A stretch of DNA of 44,887 nucleotides, taken from contig JAKAJI010000004.1 in assembly GCA_021813825.1 (NCBI GenBank), positions 1-44,887 of the forward strand, in the 5' to 3' direction. This DNA is from Acidobacteriota bacterium. GTDB lineage: Bacteria; Acidobacteriota; Terriglobia; Bryobacterales; Bryobacteraceae. Below the pieces are notes generated by a model. It had not been told where the DNA came from. It saw only the letters and a program-made list of their open reading frames with translations, and ran no database searches. Of this stretch, positions 28,883 through 37,479 are shown piece after piece; the stretch's first letter is position 1, and the number at the start of each line of letters is the position of its first letter. A program made the position numbers and the translations under genes.

Positions 28883-29812
28883 ATGAAAATCGCAATTCTC
28901 ACCCCCGCAGCTCTCTTACTGGGAGCCGCCAGTTATTGTTTTTCCCAGACTCATCCCGCCGCAGCGAAAACGCAGCCGGCACAGCAGAGCTTTGACACGG
29001 CTCGGGCCGCCGCCACGGCGCTGCTCGACGCAGTAGCACATAACGATACGGCCGAACTGGAACGAATCTTTGGCCCGCAAGGGCATGCGATTCTGACTTC
29101 CGGAGATCCGAAACAAGATCGGGAGGAGCGCGCCGAGTTCAGCCGCCTGGCAACCGACAAAAACGACCTGGAACCGGATCCGATGAATAAGAAACGCATG
29201 ATTCTTACGATCGGTGAGGAGGATTGGCCGTTTCCCGTTCCAATCGTTGAGCAGAACGGAAAGTGGATTTTCGCGACGAACGAAGGCCGTTGGGAAATGC
29301 GCGCGCGCCGGGTGGGCGCCGACGAACTCGATGTCGCAGAAGTATGCGCAGGCTTCATGGAGGCGGAGAAGGAATACGCTTCCGAGCGGCGTGACTCCAA
29401 CCCGTTGCCGAAGTACACCAAGCGCATCGTAAGCACGGCGGGAAAGCATGACGGGCTCTACTGGGATGGGCCAAACCCATTGGTGCCAAAGCGTTTCGCC
29501 GAGGCCGTAGTAGATGAACCGCACCCGCCCGGCACGAAGCTGAGGCCGTACCACGGGTACTATTTTCACATCCTGACCGCGCAGGGACCGCACGCACCGG
29601 GTGGTGCCGTGTCTTACGACGTGAAGGGTTCGCTGATCGGGGGCGTGGGTCTTGCCGCGTGGCCGGCGGTGTACGGCGTTACCGGTATCGATACCTTCGT
29701 TGAGAATCAAGACGGCACGATCTACGAGAAAGATCTTGGCCCTGCATCGGGCGGGACGGCGGCGCCGGTTAAATTGTACGATCCGGACGAAACCTGGAAC
29801 CAGGTCGAATAG
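28883..29812 (+). CDS. DUF2950-family protein
   Basis: GHAILTSGDPKQDREERAEF, LPYHGYYF-like region (LRPYHGYYFHILTAQG), TYEKDLGP-like ending; follows DUF3300. Confidence 0.85.
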   Translation: MKIAILTPAALLLGAASYCFSQTHPAAAKTQPAQQSFDTARAAATALLDAVAHNDTAELERIFGPQGHAILTSGDPKQDREERAEFSRLATDKNDLEPDPMNKKRMILTIGEEDWPFPVPIVEQNGKWIFATNEGRWEMRARRVGADELDVAEVCAGFMEAEKEYASERRDSNPLPKYTKRIVSTAGKHDGLYWDGPNPLVPKRFAEAVVDEPHPPGTKLRPYHGYYFHILTAQGPHAPGGAVSYDVKGSLIGGVGLAAWPAVYGVTGIDTFVENQDGTIYEKDLGPASGGTAAPVKLYDPDETWNQVE

Positions 29813-29824
29813 GGAAAAAGAGAG

Positions 29825-29859
29825 CCGGGCGCCGGCCAGGGGATGAACCCGGCGCCCGG
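29825..29859 (+). terminator. perfect 11-bp hairpin downstream of the DUF2950 gene (terminator-like, no clear T-tract)
   Basis: CCGGGCGCCGG / CCGGCGCCCGG with a 13-nt loop. Confidence 0.5.
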
Positions 29860-29861
29860 AA

Positions 29862-29896
29862 CACGATTCTCGCGTCAGGGGGTCGCGGGAATCGTG
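29862..29896. other. second intergenic stem-loop
   Basis: CACGATTCTCGCG / CGCGGGAATCGTG, 13-bp stem with one G-U position. Confidence 0.5.
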
Positions 29897-30082
29897 AGCG
29901 TTCTGCCGGTACCCATTTCAGCCCGGCAATACAACTAGGCGTATCTGGAGATCAATAGGAAACGCCGCACGTGCGATCCCTTCGTAAAGTTTTGTAGATA
30001 GCTCGTTCGCTGCGTGTTCTGACCATTCTTTACGAGGCGAAGTGACACTTGCCGTACGGTGGGCGCGTTACATGGCTAGGAG

Positions 30083-30241
30083 ATGTCCAGGACCCGAATG
30101 AAACAACGCCTCATTGACGCGATCCCAATTCTGGTGCTCGCGGTCCTGCTGCTTCTGCTCTCGAGCCGGGGCGCCTATCCCGTAACGGCGGACATCGCAC
30201 CGGCAAGCCACTCCCAAGTTACGGGCATTCTGGAGCGCTGA
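30083..30241 (+). CDS. candidate small membrane or secreted protein (47-52 aa), below the ORF-track cutoff
   Basis: In-frame ATGs at 30083 and 30098; MKQRLIDAIPILVLAVLLLLLSSRGAYPVTADIAPASHSQVTGILER: basic N-terminus, hydrophobic core, polar tail. Confidence 0.4.
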   Translation: MSRTRMKQRLIDAIPILVLAVLLLLLSSRGAYPVTADIAPASHSQVTGILER

Positions 30242-30481
30242 CTATTCGGCGACGGTTGCAGCGGGAGCCGCTTTCTTCTTGCTTGCGCGGCGCTTTTCGG
30301 CGGGTGGTTGCCGGTCGCTTTTCTTCAGCGCAGGCAGCACGATCGACAAAACGAACTTCTTCTCGCCGTGCTCGTCAAACTTGATGACGATATATTCGTC
30401 GGTGCAGGACACGACCGAACCAAGACCAAACTTGGAGTGCTCGAGTTGAGCGCCCGTGGCGAATGCGGGTTTCGATGCCAT
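30242..30481 (-). CDS. small protein resembling the UvrD/PcrA C-terminal Tudor-like domain, Lys-rich tail
   Basis: GAQLEHSKFGLGSVVSCTDEYIVIKFDEHGEKKFV. Confidence 0.65.
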   Translation of the reverse strand: MASKPAFATGAQLEHSKFGLGSVVSCTDEYIVIKFDEHGEKKFVLSIVLPALKKSDRQPPAEKRRASKKKAAPAATVAE

Positions 30482-30586
30482 AGGGGGAGGAAATCTCCTG
30501 ATTTTCCTTCATCATAGCACGTATGTCGCCATTGTGTGCTGGTTGGCATCAGGCAACTAGCTGTGCTGGAGTGGAACTGAAACATT

Positions 30587-33500
30587 ATGTCTACGCGAAG
30601 CGTCCAGAATTCCGTGAAAGAGCACGCAAAAGCCTTCAGAATCGCGGCGATGGCATTCGGAATTACCCTGCTCGTCACGGCGCAAAACATCACGGTTCCG
30701 CCCAACCCCCGTAAGTTCACTCCCATCCGGCACCCGAAGCCGCCGGCTTCGATGCAGAGTGCGGCTTCGTCGGTTGGGCGTGCTGCCGCGGGTCAGAGGT
30801 CGGCACGGCTGGACCGATTCGCGCTGATCCTCAGCGATAAGCCGGTGGCTGCGCAATTTCCTTCGCGCCGCCGGATGCACAGCGTGCCGGCGATGCAGGC
30901 GGGACGCAACATCGACGCTGCGCAGGCGACGCTCAAATCAGCGCTTGCAGCGGACAGGGGCATCCGAGTGCTGGGATCGACGAAGGTATTGCTCAATGCG
31001 GTGTACGTGTTGGCCCCGGGAAAGACCGCGGCGCAGTTACTTCAATTTCCGGGAGTGGCGCGTGTGGTGCGCATGCAGCCTGTACACCGGAATCTGAATC
31101 TCGCGCTGGGTCTTGTTGGGGTGCCCGGCGCCTGGAACGTGCTCGGCGGGGAGGGCAATGCGGGAATTGGCATGAAGATTGGCATCATCGACACCGGCAT
31201 CGACAACACCAATCCCGCCTTCCAGGATGCGTCGCTTTCGCCCCCAGGCGGCTATCCGGTGGGAGCGGGAACAAATTGGCAGAACTTTGTGAATCACAAG
31301 ATCATCGTGGCCCGCAGCTATGTGGATCAACTGGTGCTTCCCTTCCAGCCGGGCGACACGCAGGATATCTCGCGGCCGGACGATCTTTCACCGCGCGACC
31401 GCGTCGGGCATGGTACCGCGGCTGCCATGATCGCGGCCGGGGAGACGGTTAACGCGCCTCTGGCGCAGATCACCGGTGTTGCGCCGAAGGCGTTTCTGGG
31501 CAATTACAAGATCTTCGGCTCACCCGGTGTCAACGATACTACGTTCGACGATGTTGTCCTCATGGCGCTGGAAGACGCCTTCAACGACGGCATGGACGTC
31601 GTAAGTCTCTCTGTCAGTTCTCCGGCGCTTTGGGGTCCCGACGACACCGGTTCGACGTGCGGCGCCAACAGCGGCGTCGCGTGTGACCCGCGCGCGCAGG
31701 CGGTGAACAACGCCGTCGCCAGCGGCATGACCGTCGTGTGCGCCGCGGGGAATTCTGGCTATAACGGATACGCGCCGCCTTCCTACGGTACGATCGAGTC
31801 CCCTGGGACCGCCGAAGGGGCAATCACTGTCGGCGCGGTCTACAACGCGCACATCTTCTACCAGAGCATCAGCGTTCCCAATGGCCCCTCGAACCTGCAG
31901 GGGATCGCGACGTTTTTCGCCGAGGGCGTGCCCATTCCCGGCGGCCCGTTTACGGCGCCGATGCTCGACGTGCTGACCATCGGTGGTTCAAACAACCCGG
32001 ACGCATGCGCCCCACTCCCGCCCAACTCGTTGAGCGGCGCGATCGGCCTCATCGGAACAGACGCCAACTGCAATCACCAGACCCAAGCAATCAATGCCCA
32101 GAACGCCGGAGCGGTCGCGGTGGTCTTTTACCTGCCCACCGGCAACGATTCGATTTACACCCTTTCGACGGTTCCGGGCGTCGGCATCCCCGTGGTCATG
32201 ATCGGCAACTCGGATGCGCTGAACCTGGAAAGCTACTTGAGCTCGAATCCAAAGCACGAGGTCACGCTGGATCCCACGCGAGTCGAAACCGACGCCAGTT
32301 CCAGCGAGGATTTCATCGCCTACTTCTCCTCGCGGGGGCCGGCGCTCGAAACCGAAGCGATCAAGCCGGAAGTGACCGCGGTGGGTACCGACTTGTACAC
32401 CGCCGGGCAGACCTATGACCCGAACGGGGATATGTACGACCCGAGCGGATTCACGGTCGTCAACGGCACCAGTTTCGCCGCTCCGATGGTGGCGGGCGTG
32501 GTGGCAATGGTGCAGCAGTTGCACCCGAATCTGACGCCGGGGCAATTGAAGTCAGCGGTAGTGAACACCGCCAATGGCAGCGCGGTCGGAGACTACAACT
32601 CGTACGGCAACCCGGTCAACGCGGGCGTGGAAACGACGGGCGCCGGCCTGCTCGACGCGCAGGCGGCGGTGCAGACCAACGTCACCATCGAGCCGGCCAC
32701 CCTCTCGCTTGGGGAGATTTTCAACAATCTTCCGCCGAACCAGCAGTTGACTTTCACCAATATCGGCACATCGCCGGCGAATCTCAGCTTGAGCATCAAC
32801 GCTTTTTACCCGGACAACACCGACACGCTGACGCTGAGCCAGACCAGTTTCACGCTGGCCCCCGGCGCGCAGCGAACGATCACCGCCTCGCTGCAGGGCG
32901 GCGGGATTCCGGCACCCGGCGTCTATGAAGGCGAAATCACCGTCAGCGGCGCCTCACAGCCGTTAGTCATTCCGTACCTGTACGGCGTCAGCGACCAGAC
33001 GATCGCGAATGCGTTTCCTCTTACCGGCATGAACTTCACGGGCGCGCCCGGAGACTCGGTGAATGGCTCGCTGCAACTCGAGGTGGTAGACGATCTTGGT
33101 TTCCCCCAGAGTGGAGTGCCGGTTTATTTCTACCCGACGCTCGGCAACGGCGCGATCTCGCAAGGAACCGGCACGACCGGTACCGACAACTACGGCATCG
33201 CGTTCGCAAATGCGCAGATTGGCTCACAACTTGGCGCCCAAGAGTTTGCCGCTGACATCGGCAATCCCGCGCTGTTCACGATCTACTTCGAGGGCCGCGC
33301 CTTCGCGCTCCCGACCATCTCCTCCGGTGGCGTGGTGAACGGGGCGAGTTTTCTCCAGGGGCAGGGCCAGGCGCCCGGCTCCTATATCTCGCTGTTCGGT
33401 TCGGGTTTGAGTGAAACAACGCAACTGTTCTTTACGCCTTACCTCCCGCTTTCCCTCGGCCGCGTAAGCGTGAGCTTCGACGTACCGTCAGCGGGACTGA

Positions 33501-34030
33501 GTGTGCCAGGGCGGCTCGTCTTTATCAGTCCCGGCCAGCTTGATGTGCAAGTTCCGTGGGAGTTGGCCGGACAGACTTCGGCGGCGATGAAGGTGAGCAT
33601 TGATTATGATTCGAGCAACGTGTACACGGTGCCGATCACTCCCTACTCGCCAGGCTTTTTCGAGTACACCGACTCGAGTGGGGCGAAGATGCTGGCGGCG
33701 CAGGATGCTAGCTACCACCTCATCGGGTCCGCGAATCCCGCCCGTAAGGGACAGATCATCCTGCTGTACTGCAACGGACTCGGCCCCGTTGATACACCTG
33801 TGCCCAGTGGAGAGCCGACGCCGTCCCAGGCGCCCCACACCACGTCGACCCCCGTCGTGACCATTGGCGGCCAGTCCGCGCAGGTGGTCTTCAGCGGGTT
33901 ATCGCCACAGAGCATCGGTCTCTACCAGGTGAACGTTGTGGTGCCTTCAAACGTGGCCGCCGGACCGCAACCGGTGGTGTTGTCGATCAACGGCTACCAG
34001 TCCCAGACGTCGACCGTCGTGGTGCAGTAA
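30587..34030 (+). CDS. secreted S8 (subtilisin-like) protease with PA-like insert and TIGR03437-like C-terminal domain
   Basis: Catalytic Asp (IGIIDTGID), His (VGHGTAAAMIA), Ser (VNGTSFAAPMVAG); C-terminus GVVNGASF...GSYISLFGSGL...YCNGLGPVDTPVPSG...GLYQVNVVVPSNV. Confidence 0.9.
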   Translation: MSTRSVQNSVKEHAKAFRIAAMAFGITLLVTAQNITVPPNPRKFTPIRHPKPPASMQSAASSVGRAAAGQRSARLDRFALILSDKPVAAQFPSRRRMHSVPAMQAGRNIDAAQATLKSALAADRGIRVLGSTKVLLNAVYVLAPGKTAAQLLQFPGVARVVRMQPVHRNLNLALGLVGVPGAWNVLGGEGNAGIGMKIGIIDTGIDNTNPAFQDASLSPPGGYPVGAGTNWQNFVNHKIIVARSYVDQLVLPFQPGDTQDISRPDDLSPRDRVGHGTAAAMIAAGETVNAPLAQITGVAPKAFLGNYKIFGSPGVNDTTFDDVVLMALEDAFNDGMDVVSLSVSSPALWGPDDTGSTCGANSGVACDPRAQAVNNAVASGMTVVCAAGNSGYNGYAPPSYGTIESPGTAEGAITVGAVYNAHIFYQSISVPNGPSNLQGIATFFAEGVPIPGGPFTAPMLDVLTIGGSNNPDACAPLPPNSLSGAIGLIGTDANCNHQTQAINAQNAGAVAVVFYLPTGNDSIYTLSTVPGVGIPVVMIGNSDALNLESYLSSNPKHEVTLDPTRVETDASSSEDFIAYFSSRGPALETEAIKPEVTAVGTDLYTAGQTYDPNGDMYDPSGFTVVNGTSFAAPMVAGVVAMVQQLHPNLTPGQLKSAVVNTANGSAVGDYNSYGNPVNAGVETTGAGLLDAQAAVQTNVTIEPATLSLGEIFNNLPPNQQLTFTNIGTSPANLSLSINAFYPDNTDTLTLSQTSFTLAPGAQRTITASLQGGGIPAPGVYEGEITVSGASQPLVIPYLYGVSDQTIANAFPLTGMNFTGAPGDSVNGSLQLEVVDDLGFPQSGVPVYFYPTLGNGAISQGTGTTGTDNYGIAFANAQIGSQLGAQEFAADIGNPALFTIYFEGRAFALPTISSGGVVNGASFLQGQGQAPGSYISLFGSGLSETTQLFFTPYLPLSLGRVSVSFDVPSAGLSVPGRLVFISPGQLDVQVPWELAGQTSAAMKVSIDYDSSNVYTVPITPYSPGFFEYTDSSGAKMLAAQDASYHLIGSANPARKGQIILLYCNGLGPVDTPVPSGEPTPSQAPHTTSTPVVTIGGQSAQVVFSGLSPQSIGLYQVNVVVPSNVAAGPQPVVLSINGYQSQTSTVVVQ

Positions 34031-34084
34031 ATGACCTCCGACGGCGCCATATCTGCCATAATGGCCTGAGGACCGCAGTAGCGA

Positions 34085-34546
34085 ATGGAAGATCTCAAGA
34101 AGAAGCTCGAAAGCGAGATCGCCGCTCTGGAATACGAGTTGCGGAACGAGTTGCCCAAGGAGATCTTGAAGGCACGCGCTCACGGGGATCTTAGCGAGAA
34201 CGCCGAATACCACGCGGCCAAAGAGCGCCAAGGGCTGGTGAACGCACGCCTGGGACAGCTTCACGCGCGGCTACGCGAACTGTCCATGGTGGACATGTCG
34301 AGGATTCCACGCGACCGGGTTGGGCTGGGCTCGAGCGTAGTGGTGCTCGATTTGAAGAAGGAAGAGGAGATCACCTACCGTCTGGTGACGAGCGAGGAGG
34401 CCGACGCGCAAAAGGGTCTCATCTCGACGAGTTCTCCGATCGGCCGCGGCCTGTTGGGGAAGAAGGTAGGCGATGTCGTGCGCATCCAGATTCCGGGAGG
34501 TTCCCGGGAGATGGAGATCCTGCAGCTCACGACGATTCATGACTGA
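34085..34546 (+). CDS. greA: transcription elongation factor GreA/GreB family
   Basis: KARAHGDLSENAEYHAAKERQ, SSPIGRGLLGKKVGDVVRIQIPGG. Confidence 0.93.
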   Translation: MEDLKKKLESEIAALEYELRNELPKEILKARAHGDLSENAEYHAAKERQGLVNARLGQLHARLRELSMVDMSRIPRDRVGLGSSVVVLDLKKEEEITYRLVTSEEADAQKGLISTSSPIGRGLLGKKVGDVVRIQIPGGSREMEILQLTTIHD

Positions 34547-34620
34547 GGCGCCGCCGGGCATGACTCGATCCGCACGCAACTGAAACGGCTGGCACGGGCT
34601 GCGCGGGGAGAAGAAGGACA

Positions 34621-35259
34621 ATGACGTACACACGGGCGATCGGAATCGGGGCGAGCAAGATCATCCGGATGATCGTCCACGGGCTTGCCCTGTCGAAGAT
34701 CCATCCGAACGTCCTGACGTTTCTTGGTCTGGTCATCAACATCGCCGCTGCGGTGACCCTGGCCGCGGGGCGGTTTCGCGCCGCCGGGGCGGTCATCATC
34801 GGAGCGGGCCTGTTCGACATGGTCGACGGCCGTGTTGCCCGGGCGACGAACCAGGTTACACGTTTCGGCGGCTTTTTCGATTCGGTTCTCGACCGTTACT
34901 CCGATCTCGCGCTCCTCATGGGCCTGCTGGTTTACTACGGCACGATCAACCGTCCGTTCTACGTGGTGCTGACGGCGATCGTGATGACCGGCTCTGTGAT
35001 GGTTAGCTATACGCGCGCCCGGAGTGAGAACACGATTCCAAGCTGCAAGGTCGGGTTCATGGAACGGCCGGAACGCGTGGTACTGCTGATCATCGGAGCG
35101 CTGTTTGACCGCATGGCGCCGGTGCTTTGGGTCATCGCGGTGCTTTCCAACATCACGGTGGCGCACCGGATGGCGTTCACCTACCAGGAAACGCGGCGGC
35201 TGGAAGATGCCCAACTGCGCGGAGTGCCGAGCGCGCAGCGCAGTGTGGAGCTGAAGTAG
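34621..35259 (+). CDS. CDP-alcohol phosphatidyltransferase
   Basis: Signature DMVDGRVARATNQVTRFGGFFDSVLDRYSD. Confidence 0.9.
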   Translation: MTYTRAIGIGASKIIRMIVHGLALSKIHPNVLTFLGLVINIAAAVTLAAGRFRAAGAVIIGAGLFDMVDGRVARATNQVTRFGGFFDSVLDRYSDLALLMGLLVYYGTINRPFYVVLTAIVMTGSVMVSYTRARSENTIPSCKVGFMERPERVVLLIIGALFDRMAPVLWVIAVLSNITVAHRMAFTYQETRRLEDAQLRGVPSAQRSVELK

Positions 35260-35272
35260 GCCCGCGAGCAAG

Positions 35273-35300
35273 AAAAAAGCCCCGGCTTTCGCCGGGGCTT
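35273..35300 (-). terminator. rho-independent terminator for a minus-strand transcript
   Basis: AAGCCCCGGC-TTTC-GCCGGGGCTT perfect stem; on the minus strand it is followed by TTTTTT. Confidence 0.75.
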
Positions 35301-35342
35301 GCATGAACCCTGGAAACCGCTAGCCCCTATCGGGGCGGCCTG

Positions 35343-35411
35343 CTACTTTTTCTTCTTCGGAGCAGCCTTCTTCGCGGGCTTCTTGGCGGCTTTCTTTGTC
35401 GCGTTCTTCAT
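35343..35411 (-). CDS. 22-aa Lys/Ala-rich peptide MKNATKKAAKKPAKKAAPKKKK (histone H1-tail-like)
   Basis: ATG at 35411, TAG at 35345..35343; RBS AGGGAG 9 nt upstream; own promoter and terminator. Below ORF-track cutoff. Confidence 0.6.
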   Translation of the reverse strand: MKNATKKAAKKPAKKAAPKKKK

Positions 35412-35467
35412 CGAGTGATTCTCCCTAACATCAAATTTGCGATCCAGAAAGATCGCAGTGTGATTCA

Positions 35468-35496
35468 TATATAAGGTTGTTTGAGATGAAAGTCAA
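35468..35496 (-). promoter_or_regulatory. sigma70-type promoter driving the 22-aa ORF
   Basis: Minus strand TTGACT (35496..35491), 17-nt spacer, TATATA (35473..35468). Confidence 0.7.
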
Positions 35497-35633
35497 GAAA
35501 AAAATGCACGGCGCCGTCCCACGGAGGGGGCTGCGGCAGGATTCGAAACCAAAAAACACATCTCACAAGAATTGTTTTGGCCTCACCGGCAACATTTTGG
35601 TGCCTCCATGTTTCAAGTGGGAGTCACCCGCCG

Positions 35634-36374
35634 ATGTGCGCTGCGCTACGATACGAAGTGGTGCGGACGCGCTGGCTCGCGGTCGTCATCTTCGCTCTCG
35701 GCGTGCTTGACAGCGGCTGTGCGCGTCGCCACGCGCACGTCGCTACCTTGCCGCATCCCCTCCCTGCCCCTCCACCGATGACGCCCGCCGAAATTGAAGC
35801 CATTGATGGCACTATCGGGATCGCGAGTTGGTACGGGGTGCCCTATGACGGACGACCCGCCGCCGACGGCGAGATTTACCACATGGAAGAACTTGTCGCC
35901 GCACACCGGACACTGCCGTTCGGTACGATGCTGCGCGTGACGAATCTGTCGAACAACGCATCGGTGGACGTCCGCATCATCGATCGCGGGCCGTTCGTGG
36001 ACGGGCGCATCATCGATTTGTCGAAAGCGGCCGCACGGCAGATCGCCATGATCGGTCCGGGAACGGCGCGTGTCCGGCTAAATCTCATCAGCGCCCCCGC
36101 TGATCCCGGTCCTTCTCTATTCGCGGTGCAGATCGGGGCCTTCGCGGACAAGCGGAACGCCGAAGCGATCGAGGCGCGCCTCGGTTCCCGCTTTGGCCCG
36201 GTGCGGCTTGTTCTCCGCTCCGGCGATCCACCGCTGTGGCGCGTTTTGGTTGGAGAAACGGAGACCACTGCGGCCGCCCAGTCCCTCGCCGCAAGTCTGC
36301 GCGGCCAAACCGGTGCAGCTTTCGTCGTCAGCCTCGAAGCTGTTCCCGGCGTGGCGGCGGAAAATTCCCGGTAG
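35634..36374 (+). CDS. rlpA: RlpA-like protein (DPBB domain plus SPOR domain)
   Basis: GIASWYGVPYDGRPAADGEIYHMEELVAAHRTLPFGTMLRVTNLSNNASVDVRIIDRGPFVDGRIIDLSKAAA; SPOR-like FAVQIGAFADKRNAEAI. Confidence 0.9.
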   Translation: MCAALRYEVVRTRWLAVVIFALGVLDSGCARRHAHVATLPHPLPAPPPMTPAEIEAIDGTIGIASWYGVPYDGRPAADGEIYHMEELVAAHRTLPFGTMLRVTNLSNNASVDVRIIDRGPFVDGRIIDLSKAAARQIAMIGPGTARVRLNLISAPADPGPSLFAVQIGAFADKRNAEAIEARLGSRFGPVRLVLRSGDPPLWRVLVGETETTAAAQSLAASLRGQTGAAFVVSLEAVPGVAAENSR

Positions 36375-36465
36375 AGTTTCGCCGCCCTCAGGCCACTACC
36401 TGATCTAGGCTGTTCAGCATTGGTATTCCGCTTTCACTCAAAGGCCTACGAGGGAGAAATTTGTT

Positions 36466-37443
36466 GTGGCGGCACACGCAGCCGAGTGCGTTCAAGTTTT
36501 CGTCGGCAAGTCGCCGCAGGCGCGACATGTCAACCGGCAGATCCAGCAGTACAGCCAATCTCGTTGGCCGGTATTGATTCTGGGCGAAACCGGTACCGGC
36601 AAGGAGGTGGCGGCCCGCGCCATTCACCAGCTCAACCCGCGGGGCCCCTTTGTACCCATTGACTGTTCGGCGATCGTAGGGCCGCTGATGGAAAGCGAAC
36701 TTTTCGGGCACGTCAAGGGATCGTTCACCGGCGCCATTGCCCAGAAAATCGGTCTGATTGAGGCCGCTCACGGGGGCACCGCATTTTTCGACGAGATTGG
36801 TGAACTGCCGCTCGACATGCAGGTGAAGCTGCTGCGCGTTCTCCAGGAGAAGGAGTTCCGGCCGGTCGGCTCGACGCAGGCGCGGCAAAGTGACTTCCGG
36901 GTGATCGCCGCCACAAATCGCAACCTTGCTGTCGAAGCCGAGCAGGGCCGCTTCCGGCGGGATCTTTACTATCGGCTTAACGTGGTTACTCTGCGGCTAC
37001 CGGCGCTTCGCGACCGCCGCGAAGACATCCCGCTACTCATCGAACACTTTCTGGCGCGTTACGGAGGCGGTCATCAGCTTACGGCGGAGACGGTCGAGAT
37101 GATGATGTCGTATTCATGGCCGGGGAACGTGCGGGAGCTTGAGAACTGCATTCACCGGCTGCTCGCCTCCGGCCCTGGCCCGCTCCTTCAGAAGCAGGAT
37201 CTGCCCTCGGCGCTGCAGAACCACGCCCGGCAAGCCGCGTTCGTGCGATCGGGAGCCGCAGCGGGCGCACGAGCCGAAGGGGATGAGATCGTTCCGCTCG
37301 CCGAGGTGGAACGCCGGGCGATCCTTCACGCACTCCGCATCACCAAGGGCGACCGCGCTACCACTGCGCAGCTGCTCGGCATCGGCCGCACGACGCTGTA
37401 CCGGAAGCTGAAAGAGTATGCAGTCGAAGACGTGAACCGCTGA
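36466..37443 (+). CDS. sigma54-interacting AAA+ activator without an N-terminal receiver
   Basis: [14 protein letters not shown] loop (variant of GAFTGA), FFDEIGELP, Fis HTH ([23 protein letters not shown]). Confidence 0.88.
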   Translation: MAAHAAECVQVFVGKSPQARHVNRQIQQYSQSRWPVLILGETGTGKEVAARAIHQLNPRGPFVPIDCSAIVGPLMESELFGHVKGSFTGAIAQKIGLIEAAHGGTAFFDEIGELPLDMQVKLLRVLQEKEFRPVGSTQARQSDFRVIAATNRNLAVEAEQGRFRRDLYYRLNVVTLRLPALRDRREDIPLLIEHFLARYGGGHQLTAETVEMMMSYSWPGNVRELENCIHRLLASGPGPLLQKQDLPSALQNHARQAAFVRSGAAAGARAEGDEIVPLAEVERRAILHALRITKGDRATTAQLLGIGRTTLYRKLKEYAVEDVNR

Positions 37444-37479
37444 GCCCCTGTCCGCTTCGGCCGGGTATTTGTTGGTAGC

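Noticed and set aside
29982-30036. TCGTAAAG ... CTTTACGA inverted repeat
   Set aside because: Only 8 bp with a 39-nt loop; weak by chance criteria.
34570-34590. Second sigma54-like site (TGGCACGGGCTGCGC) before the CDP-alcohol phosphatidyltransferase
   Set aside because: The -12 element is poor (GCGC instead of TTGC) and the gene is a housekeeping type.
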